Part shown: one piece after another, positions 13,401-22,874 of the stretch
Numbering within the stretch: the stretch's first letter is position 1
Layout of the letters: each line of letters starts with the position of its first letter
Assembly: GCF_965363235.1 (NCBI RefSeq)
Contig: NC_134848.1
Span: 61,900,181 to 61,964,180, forward strand
Origin: Mytilus galloprovincialis
Taxonomy: Eukaryota > Mollusca > Bivalvia > Mytilida > Mytilidae
Length of the DNA: 64,000 nt
Reading direction: 5' to 3'
Notes under the pieces: generated by a model
Told to the model about the DNA's origin: nothing
Database searches by the model: none
Seen by the model: only the letters and a program-made list of their open reading frames with translations
Translations under genes and position numbers: made by a program

Positions 13401-16400
13401 GAAAACCGATGACAAATATTTAATACCCCCTATTCTTTAACAATAAAATAGCAAAACTTCTTTATACTTTGGTACTGCCATAAAAATACGGATTTTTTTG
13501 TTTGTTTATTAAATTATTCAAATTTCTGTAATTTATCTCATTCATGCACAGCTCTGATTACTTCCCCGGCTTTGACTATACGTTTTGATCCATTTTTTGC
13601 GTATAGCTCTTCATATTTTGAATACTTTGGTACTGGCATGAACATACTGATTTCATGCTATTAAAAGTGGCGAAATTACTTTAAATTAAGGAATGTATCT
13701 GCCTCATGCAAAGTTCTGATTGCTTGCTCGGCTTTTGCTAAACGTTGTGGTCTTTTTTTGTGTATAGTTCTTCATATTTTTAAAATTTTGTCTAATTGGT
13801 GGTTAGAGTCATTCACAAAACTTCCCAACACATAGTTTTTGGCTAGCAATGGAACCAAGTTCAAACTAACATGTTTTTTTTCTTAAAATGTCATTTACTA
13901 AGTCAGAAATATTGCATTCGTTATTGAATAGTTCGTCTCGTTGTATGTTAACGTTTTTTGTTTGTTCAGTGTTTCTCTTGTCCGTTCTTTTATTTTTATA
14001 GTTGATGTGTTCCCCTTGGTTTTACTTTTTAAGCCTGATCATTTTTCTATTAACCGATTTATGTCTATTGAACAGCGATATACTGTTGTTGTCTTTGTTT
14101 ATTTTATGTATGAGTGTTAATCTTCTATCGTTCCAGCTTTTGATTTTTGAATCTAATTAATATACTCTTTAATGAAATGTTTGGCGCAGTCACACTTGTC
14201 AAGTTTTCTTTAGACACTGCTGCATCAGCCTCATAACCAATTTTAGACAGCACGTTGATAAACATTTGGTAACTGATTTAATTATTGATAGTTTGAAGAA
14301 CATAAATGACTTCCAAAACATTTGAGAAAAATTGTGTACCATACCTAAGGTCTAATCTTTAACGTAATACCTACACATCCAGTTGTGTTTCAATGTTTAG
14401 ATATAACAAATCGATAAAGAAAACAAAATTAAAGTAGCAAATAAGACTGATGAAATCGCATAAAGTCCAAAATCATGAACTCGATATCCAATGTTTCGAG
14501 CTATGAGAAGTAAACAACCAATGGGGACTAACTGTGCACCACTTATTGCGGACCTGTTTTTGTATTGTTATGAGTTACAATTTATGACTAAAATTAGCAA
14601 AGACCCATCAAAACAACATTTGATACAAAAATTTAACAATACTTTTAGATATTTGGATGATATATTGGCTCTAAATAATGACGACTTCAGTATGTATACT
14701 AAAGAAATTTATCCTGTAGAACTTACTTTAAATAAAGCTAATGATAACAATGACCACTGCCCTTTCCTCGATCTTGATATCTATATCATAAACGGGAAGC
14801 TTAATACAAAAATTTATGATAAAAGAGATGATTTTTCATTTCCTATTGTTAATTATCCATTTTTAGATGGTGACGTTCCCTTGTCACCATCTTATGGTGT
14901 TTATATATCTCAACTTGTACGATTCGCTCGTGTATGTAACAATGTATTAGATTTTAGCGAGAGAAATTTATGTATTACTGAAAAATTATTACACCAGGGT
15001 TTTCGATATCACAAACTGGTCAAAACATTTACTAAATTTTATCACCGGTATAAGGAAATAATTCGTAAATATAACTCAACATGCAGACATCTTATACGTT
15101 CAGGTATTTCACATCCAAAATTTTATGGAAATATTCTTTATAAAGCACAAAAATGTCAGTATTCTCCTCAGAAACTAACAAAACCTTTAAATAGACTTAT
15201 TAAAAGGGGATATAGTTACGATACTGTTGTCAGGTCATTAAAGATTGCATATTTTGGCTTTAACATTGATTCACTGATAGGGTCTTTGCATCGGAACTAA
15301 ACACATTTATTTCTTAAAAAAAACAGTTGTTGGCATGACACGGGTTATGTTCTTCTCATATATTTTATGATAGTATGATACTAAACCCCTAACGGGAGGG
15401 ATTGTACCTGATATTCATATGATGAAGACATAATCTTTCAATCAGTTTAATTGAGGTCTGGAGCTGGCATGTCAGTTAACTGCTAGTAGTCTGTTGTTAT
15501 TTATGTATTATTGTCATTTTATTTATTTTCTTTTGTTACATCTTTTGACATCAGACTCGGACTTCTCTTGAACTGAATTTTAATGTCCGTATTGTTATTC
15601 TTTTACTTTTCTACATTGGCTAGAGGTATAGGGGGAGGGTTGAGATCTCATAAACATGTTTAACCCCGCCGCAATTTTGCGCCTGTCCCAAGTCAGGAGC
15701 CTCTGGCCTTTGTTAGTCTTGTATGATTTTAATTTTTAGTTTCTTGTGTATAATTCGGAGTTTAGTATGACGTCCATTATCACTGTACTATTATGCATAT
15801 TTTAGGGGCCAGCTGAAGGACACCTACGGGTGCGGGAATTCTCGCTACATTGAAGACCCATTGGTTGCCTTCGGCTGTTGTTTGCTCTATGGTCGGGTGG
15901 TTGTCGCTTTGACATATTCACCATTTCCTTTCTCAATTTTAACTATGTTTTATGTCTGATCATTACCTGACGATTTTGCCAAATTTACCATGTGGGTTTA
16001 TTAAACTTTTGACACAAGAGATATGGTATTTGATCATGTATATATCAAGAGGTATTGGTGTTGATATTCTGGTTAGTTTGATCTACACACACAGACGTTT
16101 CCCCAAAGTGAATGAGAAGAAAATACATTTATGTCCCATGTATATTGTGTAAAGTTGACAATTTGATAGTTTATAATATATAGAGGTTTCCTCTATCGTT
16201 ATGAAGTAGAACAAATTTTTATAACTTACTCTTTTAGCAGAGGCAGTTAATTTGATAAGTTGTTCACAATATATGCTTTACCAACTCTAAATGAGTATAA
16301 TATCAATTAATCATTTACTGGCTTAATAAATATTTTGATATGAGCGTCACTGATGAGTCTTATGTAGACGAAACGCGCGTCTGGCGTACTAAATTATAAT

Positions 16401-17883
16401 CCTGGTACCTTTGATAACTATTTACCCTGTATATAGATTAAGTACCATATTTGCATCCTTTATTGGATGGAGTAGAATAAACATATATAACTTATCAATA
16501 TAGAGAGGCGTTGAGGTTAATAATTTTCATATTTTGAACTGCTTGCAATAAATGTATGCCTAGTAGGACATGGTATCCAATACAGGTTTGCCCCATTGTA
16601 ATACAGTATAAAATACCTTTATAATTTATCTGTACAAAGAGGCGTTGTTGTTGATAAGTTCAAACGTTTGAACTGCTTGAAAAAAATTGATTTACTGGTG
16701 GGATAGAGTTTGCAACAGAGGTTTACTCCAGTATGATACAGTAGGAACTAATTTTATAACTTTATCTGTATACAGAGGCGGCAAGAAAGATAAGTTTTCG
16801 ATCTATCTACAAAAGATGTTTCTCTAGCGTGATAGATTAGAAAAAAGAGGTAGTGAGATAGGTAGTCCCATAAGTTCTATATCTGGATCTTTTCCAATAG
16901 ATGTTTCTCAACACATTGAGTAGAACATAAATGTATATCTAATTTTTGGTTAGAGGCAGGGAAATTGTTAGTCCCATACTTTAATATACTAGTACCAGTA
17001 TTCACAATTATAGTGATTAACTCCAATGTGACACAGTAGTAAAGACAGTTACAGCTTACCCTGTGTATATGAGAAGTCTCAAATTTTAGTATGTTTACAA
17101 TTGTCTTTGGTATTTCGAAGCGTCAATTAGTGTTTAATTATTTGGGGTTTCTGTAGAATATTTTGGAAACTTGAGGTAAAAGGGTTACTAAAGCTGTACA
17201 CAGATCAAAAACAGAGGTGACAATGTGATTGGTTATCTTCCTACGATGGTTGTTTTCCTTTTTTTGTAATGAAATGTTATGTGAAATTTTGAGTATAGTA
17301 CTGGACAGGATAAAATTTTACCCATGCCAAGTATTTCATCATTGGAAACGAAGATAAACCTGCACATTTTTTTAAAGTGCTAATTTAAAATAAACTAATA
17401 GGGGAAAATAAATAGTGGTATTACACCTTTTAAGGTAAATGCGTTCCCTTCTATGTTTGAGTATAAAGGCATTTATAACTCCTCCTGTGTATTGAGGTAG
17501 TGAGGTTGATATGTGTCATATCTTATTTCTGTTTACAATGGATGTGTTGCCATGTGGAGGAGAAAAAATAACATACATTTCTATTTTATCCGGGGTGTAG
17601 AGGTAATTAGGTTGATATTTCCCATATCTGAGTCTGTTAACTATAGGTGTTTTTTCCTGTGATTGTGAAGTATTATAAAACATTTATAACATATCCTGAG
17701 TGAAGAGGTACTAGGGTTTATATGTTCCATATTCTAATATGTATACAATATATACAATTTTAACTCACCCTGTGTATAGATATAGTGAGGTTGATAAGTT
17801 CCATATCGTAATCTGTTCACTATAGAGGTTTTTCCGACTGTGTCATTTCCAATTAATGTTATTACAAATTCCGGTAATGCCAT
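4386..17883 (-). CDS. Rab-like small GTPase gene, seven exons visible, C-terminus missing
   Basis: Seven exons (17883-17769, 11531-11468, 10475-10415, 9852-9772, 8009-7962, 6673-6599, 4490-4386) join with GT/AG borders and consistent phase into 183 residues starting MALPEFVITLIGNDTVGKTS. Visible motifs: G1 GNDTVGKT; switch I YTQGAD with the conserved Thr; G3 DTGG; G4 NKTD; G5 EVSAK. This order and spacing is that of Rab/Ras-superfamily GTPases, which bind GTP/GDP and direct vesicle traffic. Odd points: DTAGQ is replaced by DTGGHH, so the catalytic Gln is His, and exon 5 inserts about 16 residues before G4. The usual variable tail with prenylated Cys is not seen; its exon is unrecognised or outside the window. 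All introns are full of dispersed repeats. The G-box set makes the superfamily call firm; the exact Rab/Ras-like subfamily is uncertain. Confidence 0.85.
4543..4751. repeat. 104-bp direct tandem duplication
   Basis: Two almost identical units, each running from GGTATATACCATGTAAAA to TTTTTCTGTTCTTTATTGG. The two overlapping ORFs in it are products of the duplication, not genes. Confidence 0.85.
5040..5415 (-). repeat. Dispersed repeat family B (related to A)
   Basis: It has CTGCTGGTGGACTTTCAGTC and CCCCGAGGG like the right end of family A, but a different core (CTTCAACTGTTTCGG, TTTGAGCGTTCCTGATGAAG, AAAAGCGCTTCGGAAGCAT). A second diverged copy is at 10,545-10,765. Confidence 0.6.
5585..5930. 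repeat. Tandem array, ~65-bp unit, 5-6 copies
   Basis: Units of AACACATGTTTAGACTATAAC…TTCTAAGTTGATTTT…ACGTTTAATTTCTT in the last intron of the GTPase gene. On the gene's strand each unit ends with a donor-like AAAGGTATGT, but exons 6 and 7 join directly without it, so I treat it as a plain minisatellite. Confidence 0.75.
6390..6583 (+). repeat. Retroelement 3'-tail fragment
   Basis: Contains CCTTTATAGCTTTCTGTTCG … GGCCGTACCTTGA … GGAGAGTTGTCTCCTTGGCA … CATACCACATCTTCC. The ending is the same as the tails at 49,146 (minus), 45,351 (minus) and 57,925-58,240 (plus). Confidence 0.65.
6599..6673 (-). CDS. GTPase exon 6 (G4 NKTD)
   Basis: 75 nt, 25 codons: DDDPLLMIIGNKTDLSATDV followed by RWSSE. 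Beta-5 and the guanine-specificity motif NKTD are plain. Acceptor TATTAAACAG, donor GTAAGTT. A retroelement tail ends only about 15 bp beyond the donor. Confidence 0.85.
7015..7700 (-). repeat. Family A copy split by a retroelement tail
   Basis: The outer parts (7,015-7,112 and 7,600-7,700) are the two halves of a family A copy in minus orientation (CCAGTAGTCAGCAC … GAAATACTA and CAATGCTCTTCAGCTTCG … CGTCACTGATGA). The middle, about 7,115-7,595, is a minus-strand retroelement tail that interrupts it. Confidence 0.6.
7962..8009 (-). CDS. GTPase exon 5 (short acidic insert)
   Basis: 48 nt, 16 codons: KLQDVNENSAIGSSPE. Acceptor TTTCTACAG, donor GTAAGAC, phase 0 on both sides, so its inclusion or skipping leaves the frame intact. 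It lengthens the loop before beta-5 compared with ordinary Rabs and could be an alternative cassette. Confidence 0.75.
8391..8610 (-). repeat. Family A copy, 5' part
   Basis: Minus-strand family A from CTAAGGCTTTTCTACCTCAG through GAGCGTCACTAATGAGTC to the end ATCTATGATGAGTTTATTT. The ORF at 8,341-8,532 lies inside it. Confidence 0.7.
8611..9771. other. Intronic, no feature recognised
   Basis: AT-rich GTPase intron 4 sequence with a few homopolymer runs. No coding, RNA or clear repeat signal was seen. Confidence 0.5.
9772..9852 (-). CDS. GTPase exon 4
   Basis: 81 nt, 27 codons: AVIIVYDISKEKSFRKIPEW followed by IQMTKKR. This is the beta-4/helix-3 region typical of Rabs (…VYDIT…SF…W). The acceptor is ATATTACAG and the donor GTATAT. 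Confidence 0.85.
10415..10475 (-). CDS. GTPase exon 3 (G3 / switch II)
   Basis: 61 nt encoding (F)DTGGHHIQRGIIHKFIDAAD. The acceptor is TTTTGTAG and the donor GTAAGTT. DxxG is present. The position after it, normally Gln in active GTPases, is His, which predicts low intrinsic hydrolysis or an atypical mechanism. Confidence 0.85.
10545..10765 (-). repeat. Dispersed repeat family B, diverged copy
   Basis: Parallels 5,185-5,410: AACTTCCTCAGG, TACAGCTCGCAAGCTGTTTGG, TTTGATTTGAGCGT, AAAAGCGCTCCGGATGCATC. Confidence 0.55.
11468..11531 (-). CDS. GTPase exon 2 (switch I to beta-3)
   Basis: 64 nt encoding GADKVRIPNFKVGNDTVSLLI. The acceptor is TTTTCTTACAG and the donor GTAAGTA. Joined to exon 1 it gives YTQGAD, equivalent to the Rab TIGVDF switch-I segment. 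It carries two bases of a Phe codon over to exon 3. Confidence 0.85.
11775..12130. mobile_element. Foldback/MITE-like element with CRE and CCAAT motifs (copy 1)
   Basis: About 43-bp inverted arms (11,909-11,951 and 12,018-12,061), sharing ATGTTATTTCGAATAGACAG, enclose a ~66-bp loop. To the left lie ATTGG at 11,792 and TGACGTCA at 11,848. A one-armed copy in the opposite orientation is at 40,128-40,386, with both motifs at the same ~51-bp spacing. No protein is coded; the ORF at 12,019 is inside the arm. Confidence 0.65.
12131..13934. other. No feature recognised
   Basis: Very AT-rich intronic DNA of the GTPase gene. CTCCTCATATTTT-like phrases repeat loosely near 13,590-13,780 (GCTCTTCATATTTT, GTTCTTCATATTTT), suggesting an old duplication of about 150 bp. 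Confidence 0.4.
13935..14105 (+). repeat. Retroelement 3'-tail fragment
   Basis: Plus-strand phrases TTGTTCAGTGTTTCTCTTGT, GTTGATGTGTTCCCCTTGGT, and AACAGCGATATACTG. The reverse complement of the same order appears at 7,130-7,330 (minus). Confidence 0.6.
14491..15300 (+). mobile_element. Reverse-transcriptase fragment (Penelope-like or related), 5'-truncated
   Basis: A 269-residue open frame. Near the N-terminus is PMGTNCAPLIADLFLYCYE, followed by the catalytic FRYLDDI, then FLDLDI and a C-terminal region FPIVNYPFLDGDVPL … YGVYISQLVRFARVC. RTs with this order (PMGT…A, Y-x-DD, FLD) are typical of Penelope-like elements and relatives; I call the class from memory. The N-terminal RT motifs are absent, so this is a 5'-truncated copy and the first Met is not a natural start. 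It sits in intron 1 of the GTPase gene on the opposite strand and is followed within 30 bp by the 612-bp tail that is duplicated at 22,875, which I take to be its 3' end. Confidence 0.75.
15330..15941 (+). repeat. 612-bp retroelement 3' tail (copy 1)
   Basis: Starts TTGGCATGACACGGGTTATG and ends CATTTCCTTTCTCAATTTTA. It matches 22,875-23,486 along its whole length with only a few differences by eye. It directly follows the RT fragment, so it is probably that element's 3' untranslated end. Confidence 0.85.
16170..17765 (-). pseudogene. Array of ~12 decayed tandem copies of GTPase exon 1
   Basis: Between exon 1 and exon 2 lie about a dozen units of 90-130 bp. On the plus strand each reads like TATAACT-TATCCTGTGTATAGAGG, GTAGTGAGGTTGATAAG, TTCCATAT…CTGTT, ACAATAGATGTTT-TCC…TGTGA. 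These align to exon 1 from the P-loop to the donor. On the gene's strand pieces such as GGAAAAAACACCTATAGTTAAC (two blocks: P-loop GK plus helix 1) are still visible, but stops and indels break all the copies I checked. One unit is split by a family A insertion at about 16,330-16,425. The array lies downstream of the working exon in transcription order, as in arrays of alternative first or mutually exclusive exons, here largely decayed. Confidence 0.75.
16330..16425 (-). repeat. Family A fragment inside the exon-copy array
   Basis: TTGATATGAGCGTCACTGAT … GACGAAACGCGCGTCTGGCG … GGTACCTTTGATAACTATTTA, minus orientation. Array sequence continues on both sides, so this is a later insertion. Confidence 0.75.
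17769..17883 (-). CDS. GTPase exon 1 (start codon and P-loop)
   Basis: 115 nt: the ATG plus 38 codons and one base. It encodes a beta-1 strand (FVITLIG), the P-loop GNDTVGKTS and helix 1 (IVNRLRYGTY). The donor is AGG|GTGAGT. The start is chosen because the P-loop lies about 11 residues after it, as usual in the family. About a dozen degenerate copies of this exon plus its donor follow in intron 1. Confidence 0.85.
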
Positions 17884-20520
17884 TATTGTTTTATGAATTA
17901 GTTGACAGTTGCAATACTAATTTACAAAACATATTAGTTTTCATGTAAATAAACTGTATTCAATTCATCAAGAATTTATTTGTGATTATTTATTTTTTCT
18001 GTATTCCACAAATATTTGACTTGATGTTCTGAACTGCTCGTCTTAACAAATTATCCTCTATCTATTCCAATCAGAAACTATATGCAACACTGCCGAAACA
18101 CCCCAAAGCACTGTATAATGTAGGTGTGTTATTTTAAATCCACATGTAATTTTGAACTGGCAAAGTATCTTTTGAAACAATATGATTACTTTCTATTTTC
18201 AATTCAATAATAAACAATTAATAGACGTGTAGAAATTTTCATTGATTACATATTTAACCTTCAGCTGATTATTTGCACGTCACAATCATATGACACCGGG
18301 TAATATACATACATGTACATGTATGTACTCTGCATGCAATCTCTATATAATGTAGATTAAATGTGTACTCACAATAAGATAAAAATATAGATGTAATAAT
18401 GATTGAATGATATTAACTTTGACGTTATTTATAGTAGTAAGAATGGACGCTTTCACGAAAATAAGATTGTTGGTTTATAGCACATCCCAATATCAGAAAG
18501 ATAACAACTTTTGTCCTTTATTAGGGTGCAATCAACAGTTTTTTTCTATGACGTCATATTTTGAGGGACCATGTAAAAGTGACCCTTAGTGGTGGACTGA
18601 TTAATAAAGATACCTGTATAAAACTAGATATCATGGGAATCAGAGTTTATAATGGAATAAAAAAAAAGTGTACTTTTAATAGTATAAAAAAGTTTTATCC
18701 AGAGAAACTGGGAAAAACATTGCCTAATTTAAGCTTAAAAAACCTGAAATCAGGTCATGTGCACACCTCTGAAGACATGATACCTGCACATTTTTCATAA
18801 TCAAATTTGTATGAATTTCATAGATTTTTACCTGGTCTTTCAAAAAATTCATGCTTCAGGGTACGTTCGCCTACTCCGAAAAGAGCTACAGTGGCTGCAA
18901 ATAAGTTTTGAATTTTCACTGCCAAAAAAACAGACTGTTTACAGTGTTGTCTCCCCTCAAAACATGAATATTTAATCTAATTTTTTAAATTATTTTAATC
19001 ATTCAACCTGTTTTAATTGAAGTTAATTAACATATCTTTACAACCAAATACAAAAAACATGATACTTTTTCACCAATTATGTTGATAAAAAGGGACTTCC
19101 CTCCATGTCTATTTTTAGTTGGGGAATAAACCCTAGTTGTTTTATACGAAACTGTTTATAGCACCCTTAATAGTAGGAATCGAATACAATGCGGATGTTT
19201 CAAGATTGTCCGTATCCGATGTTATTTTACATACACAACTCACGTGATAATGTCATAAAGTAAGGCCTTTGCAGGGGAAAAGGTACTATTTTCCCAGCAT
19301 TAGGTTGGCCTTTTGTGTACCCAAGGCAGGTGTAGGTAGTCATATTAGGAGCGCTGGGATTAGATATAAGGGTACACTATGTTTGTTTTATTTATCTATA
19401 AATAACTGCAGTATGTATATTTACAATATGAATTTTGAAACCCATTGAAATATTTTCTAGAGAATTATTTGAAAAGACTTCCAAAATTTCATAAATTTGG
19501 TGGACAATGACGGTGGGCATAGCTAATATAAACAAGCTCCGTTTGAAGTAGGTCATGCAACTATTTGGCTTTAATTTTTAAAACAGAATAATAAAGTACT
19601 CAACACCACACATAACTGTTTCATCCAGTTTTTTCTTTAAATTTAGAAAATGTACGTATTGTCGCCTATGGCAGAATCAATAGTACGGTTTTCTCTTCAA
19701 GGATCAAAAAAATGTTGTCTGCATGAAATCTTAACTCATCGTACGTTTTCAGCAGTTTTAGGTGATGTAAATAGAAAAGTGTACTCAATTTGTTTAATTG
19801 AAAATCAGTCTTTAACATTTGAAAACATAAACAAATGTGACAATAAAAATGTCAACATCATCTTTAAACAACCACTATCATAGAACTGTCATGTCTAAGC
19901 GGCCAGTGGACTGAATATATATTTTTCCAAGCACGGAATGTTTTATAGTTTAAAAAAATCTAAAATCTACTTCATACACTTCATATTGAATAACATTAAC
20001 GGTACCAATTTTCTTGCACCAGATGCACATTTCGACAATACATGTCTCTAGAAATTATCAAACTTAATCGTCCTAATATCATCGTTGCATTTTTGTGAAG
20101 TTAATCAGATTGAGTACTAGTATCTGTTATGATATATTTCCACAAATCAATGGGAAAACTTCCAAATAGAGCAAAGTGAACCATGTACTATGTTTTTACT
20201 TTAAATTCTTTGTAATATATGTATCGCTTTAGAGTAGTAACTATTAGATGGGCATGACTAAGATAATTTTTATATTTAAATAAATCACTAAAATCATTTC
20301 CAAATTACACATTGACTCAAAGTGTTGCCGTACTAGATTGTATATTTAGCATTTGGGTTTTTGAAAATGAGATATTTATAGTTTGTTATCTAGTTGTATA
20401 TGTAGTGGGGTATTTCATACATCGTTTACCTTAACAAGCAGAGCCTTTTTTGTTTACTTTATCTGATGAAAACGATCACATTTCATATTAAATAATCAAT
20501 AAGGAAGAAAAACGGAGAAA
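17884..20520. other. Upstream of GTPase exon 1; no gene recognised
   Basis: Should hold the GTPase promoter and 5' UTR, but I see no convincing promoter motif. ORFs at 18,407-18,800 and 19,650-19,883 have no recognised domains and no splice context. CATGTACATG palindromes occur at about 18,310. Confidence 0.45.
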
Positions 20521-20524
20521 CCAA

Positions 20525-20640
20525 CGAACATTCGACATTCAAACGCCAAAGGGAACTGTGGAAAGAACAATGACAAAACACTACATCGACACTCAGCTAC
20601 ACGAATCTCACCAAAAACTAGAGGTTCTATTGGGTGTTTT
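20525..20640 (-). repeat. Retroelement 3'-tail fragment
   Basis: Minus-strand piece with CGAACATTCGACATTCAAAC and CTCACCAAAAACTAGAGG, resembling the tails at 37,390 and at the window start. Short and diverged. Confidence 0.5.
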
Positions 20641-20739
20641 TAAAAGATAAGTAAATCCTTCCCCATTTGATGATAAGTGTACGAAATATGTGATGAATCT
20701 CCTGTAATGAGAATATCAAAATCAAGATAGTTGTTACGA

Positions 20740-21280
20740 CGCATACTAACAGGGACAGCAACACTAGTAGATGAAACAACGGCTACTGACATTGTTTTGA
20801 ATACACTTTTTATAAACTTAGGGAGCTACCATTTGATTTTTATTGGGGAGGCGGGGGGCTAGGATGAAATTTGAAAAAAATAGGCAGGACAGGAGTCTTA
20901 AGTAAAAAAAAAAGGCAAGATGAGCAACTTCATACAAAAAAGGCAGGATGACAATTGTTTCATCCTAGCCCCCCCCCCCCCCCCCCCCCCATTAAAATCA
21001 AATGGTAGCTCCCTTATTGTACATAGACATAAATTGACTCAAACAGGCGATACAACGGTTATTAACATAATCTTAAGTAGACAGAAAGACATTGTTAATA
21101 CGACCACAAAAAGTACGACGACGTTTCCTAAAACGCTTTTTATAACAAGGAAAAACAACTACTAATTCGAACTGAAATACACAGAACCATGGGGTCAAAC
21201 ACAAATGTATACATACAGAACAACAGTTATGAGTTCGATTTTCACAGACAGAACGGCGGCTTAGAACTATTGCTTCTAAC
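20740..21280. repeat. Diverged tandem array with ACAGAACAACGG…TTA unit, carrying a MITE
   Basis: Short units (about 40-50 bp) like ACAGAACGGCGGCTTAGAAC and AGACAGAAAGACATTGTTAA. The same kind of unit forms the array at 27,380-28,030. The MITE at 20,821-21,013 sits inside it. Confidence 0.5.
20821..21013. mobile_element. MITE, TIR GGGAGCTACCATTTGATTTT, TSD TTA (PIF/Harbinger-like)
   Basis: 193 bp. Inverted ends GGGAGCTACCATTTGATTTT and AAATCAAATGGTAGCTCCC, flanked on both sides by TTA (20,818-20,820 and 21,014-21,016). A 3-bp TWA-type duplication is usual for PIF/Harbinger elements. The arms also include GGCTAGGATGAAA / TTTCATCCTAGCC. Contains an A-run and a ~24-bp C-run. Confidence 0.8.
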
Positions 21281-21285
21281 ACATA

Positions 21286-21374
21286 TTATTAGTTACACAG
21301 TGTGTAAATGTCCCAATACGAGAATTTTATTGACCCGATAAATTCCGTATTAGGACAATTGAACACTGTGTAAC
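21286..21374. repeat. Inverted repeat with GTTACACAGTGT ends
   Basis: GTTACACAGTGTG … GTCCCAATACG at the left and CGTATTAGGAC … ACACTGTGTAAC at the right form a ~30-bp-arm hairpin. Related ends (GTTACATAGTGTACTAGTGA, then TAATACGGTATATATGGGG) occur at 21,627-21,670 and, inverted, at about 26,900-26,950, suggesting one MITE family. Confidence 0.6.
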
Positions 21375-22078
21375 GAATTTATCCTGATTTTGTTATATTA
21401 CATATTATTATATTTAAATTCAATATAAGGACAATATCAACCAAATATATTTTAGATATTTAATCTAAAACTGTGAAAATTCAAATATTAGGACTATGAA
21501 ACAACTATTCGATCAGGGAGATAATTTTATTGATAAAATTTAATAATAAAACATTGTACTGAAATTTATTATGACAATATCAGCCAATCAAATTGCGAGA
21601 AATTACTCTAAATCAGGATAATATTAGTTACATAGTGTACTAGTGACCTAATACGGTATATATGGGGTTGTTTTTTTTTTTGTAATTATTTTATTTTTGA
21701 TGATGAAACATGTGAAATTACATACTACAGTATTTGATACACATTATAAAAAATAAAGTAATACTTGATAGATCAATTAAGTCATAAGGATATAATAAGA
21801 TATAAATATAAATATTACAAATGATTTTGTTAATTAATCAAATAAACTAAATAAAAGCTGCTTCTAACAAATGCTATTTCTGATCCATTTTTACTTTTTG
21901 TACAGGGGTTAAGAAACATACAGAGTATTTTTCTATATTAATCCAATATTTTAAATATTCTACCCCACCATATTTTGTAGGGGATATGTTCTTACATCTA
22001 CATTTGTATATATATACTATTTGAGTAACGACAATATATTATAAACTGATTTACTGTTAACATATATATATATATACA

Positions 22079-22240
22079 ACTCGTCTAAACATCAACCCAA
22101 CAATGTTAGATCTGTAAATTTGCTTTCGCAAATTTTTGGTTCTTCCCTCGCCGGGATTCGAACCCATGCTACTGTGATATCGTGACACCAAATCGCCTGC
22201 ACTGCAGCCGTCCCGCTAGACCACACGACCACCTGGGCTC
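22079..22240 (-). repeat. tRNA-headed SINE, head portion
   Basis: On the minus strand it starts GCCCAGGTGGTCGTGTGGTC, with the Pol III A box TGGTCTAGCGG and B box GGTTCGAATCC (22,154-22,164). A body AAATTTGCGAAAGCAAATTT and AACATTGTTGGGTTGATG follow. It is a SINE, not a working tRNA: it has no proper acceptor stem, and the head runs on into the body. The body ends in a TA run at 22,060. Confidence 0.8.
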
Positions 22241-22429
22241 TTAAAAAAAAGAGCTTTCGCTGGCCGTGTGTTACCTTTCCACGTCAGTTTTAATCTAGCG
22301 GCGTACTGCAGTACATGATATATAAGGCATGAAGATGTTATTGTTACAGATCAGCTAAATTATCTATAGTAAAGGATCCTACAAATTAATGTAAGATACA
22401 GTCACAGAAAATAATTATATTTATAAGTA

Positions 22430-22512
22430 CGTCTGAGTCAGTGACAACCCTACAACAGATGTATCCATCGGATCGCCATCAATGATGGTGATACATGGCT
22501 GTGTACATAATG
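22430..22512 (-). repeat. Same SINE family, tail portion (minus)
   Basis: TACGTCTGAGTCAGTGACAA … ATGTATCCATCGGATCGCCA … GGCTGTGTACATAATGTA. The same segment is present in plus orientation at 26,690-26,788. Confidence 0.8.
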
Positions 22513-22652
22513 TAAATTTGCTTTCGCAAATACAGTGCAGGCGATTTGGTGTCACGATATCACAGTAGCATGGGTTCGAATCCCGGCGAGGGAAGAACCA
22601 AAAATTTGCGAAAGCAAATTTACAGATCTAACATTGTTGGGTTCATTGTCAA
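22513..22652 (+). repeat. Same SINE family, head portion in opposite orientation
   Basis: AGTGCAGGCGATTTGGTGTC … GGTTCGAATCCCGGCGAGG … TTGCGAAAGCAAATTTACAG, the exact reverse of the piece at 22,079-22,200, lacking the first ~40 bases of the head. It directly abuts the minus-strand tail piece. Confidence 0.8.
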
Positions 22653-22874
22653 GAATCAGTCCGGTCCGTAATGCGCATGCGTCACTGGTCATAGATTTTA
22701 TCTATGAATTCGATATATAGAAGTCAACGGGAAATATGTTTCAATTGACGATTTAAACATTTTCTTATAAAAAATTGGTTTCACCTTTGTTTGCATTATG
22801 TTCTTCAATATTTTAGCAAACAGGTAATATTTTTATTTATTTTTTCGGATTTTTCTTTCTTGATACCAATTTAA

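Noticed and set aside
18407-19883. Short plus-strand ORFs upstream of the GTPase gene
   Set aside because: No domains, no splice sites and no repeat or promoter support; length is within chance for such DNA.
22137-22240. tRNA gene candidate with A and B boxes
   Set aside because: It runs straight into a SINE body, has no proper acceptor stem, and is repeated in rearranged form nearby.
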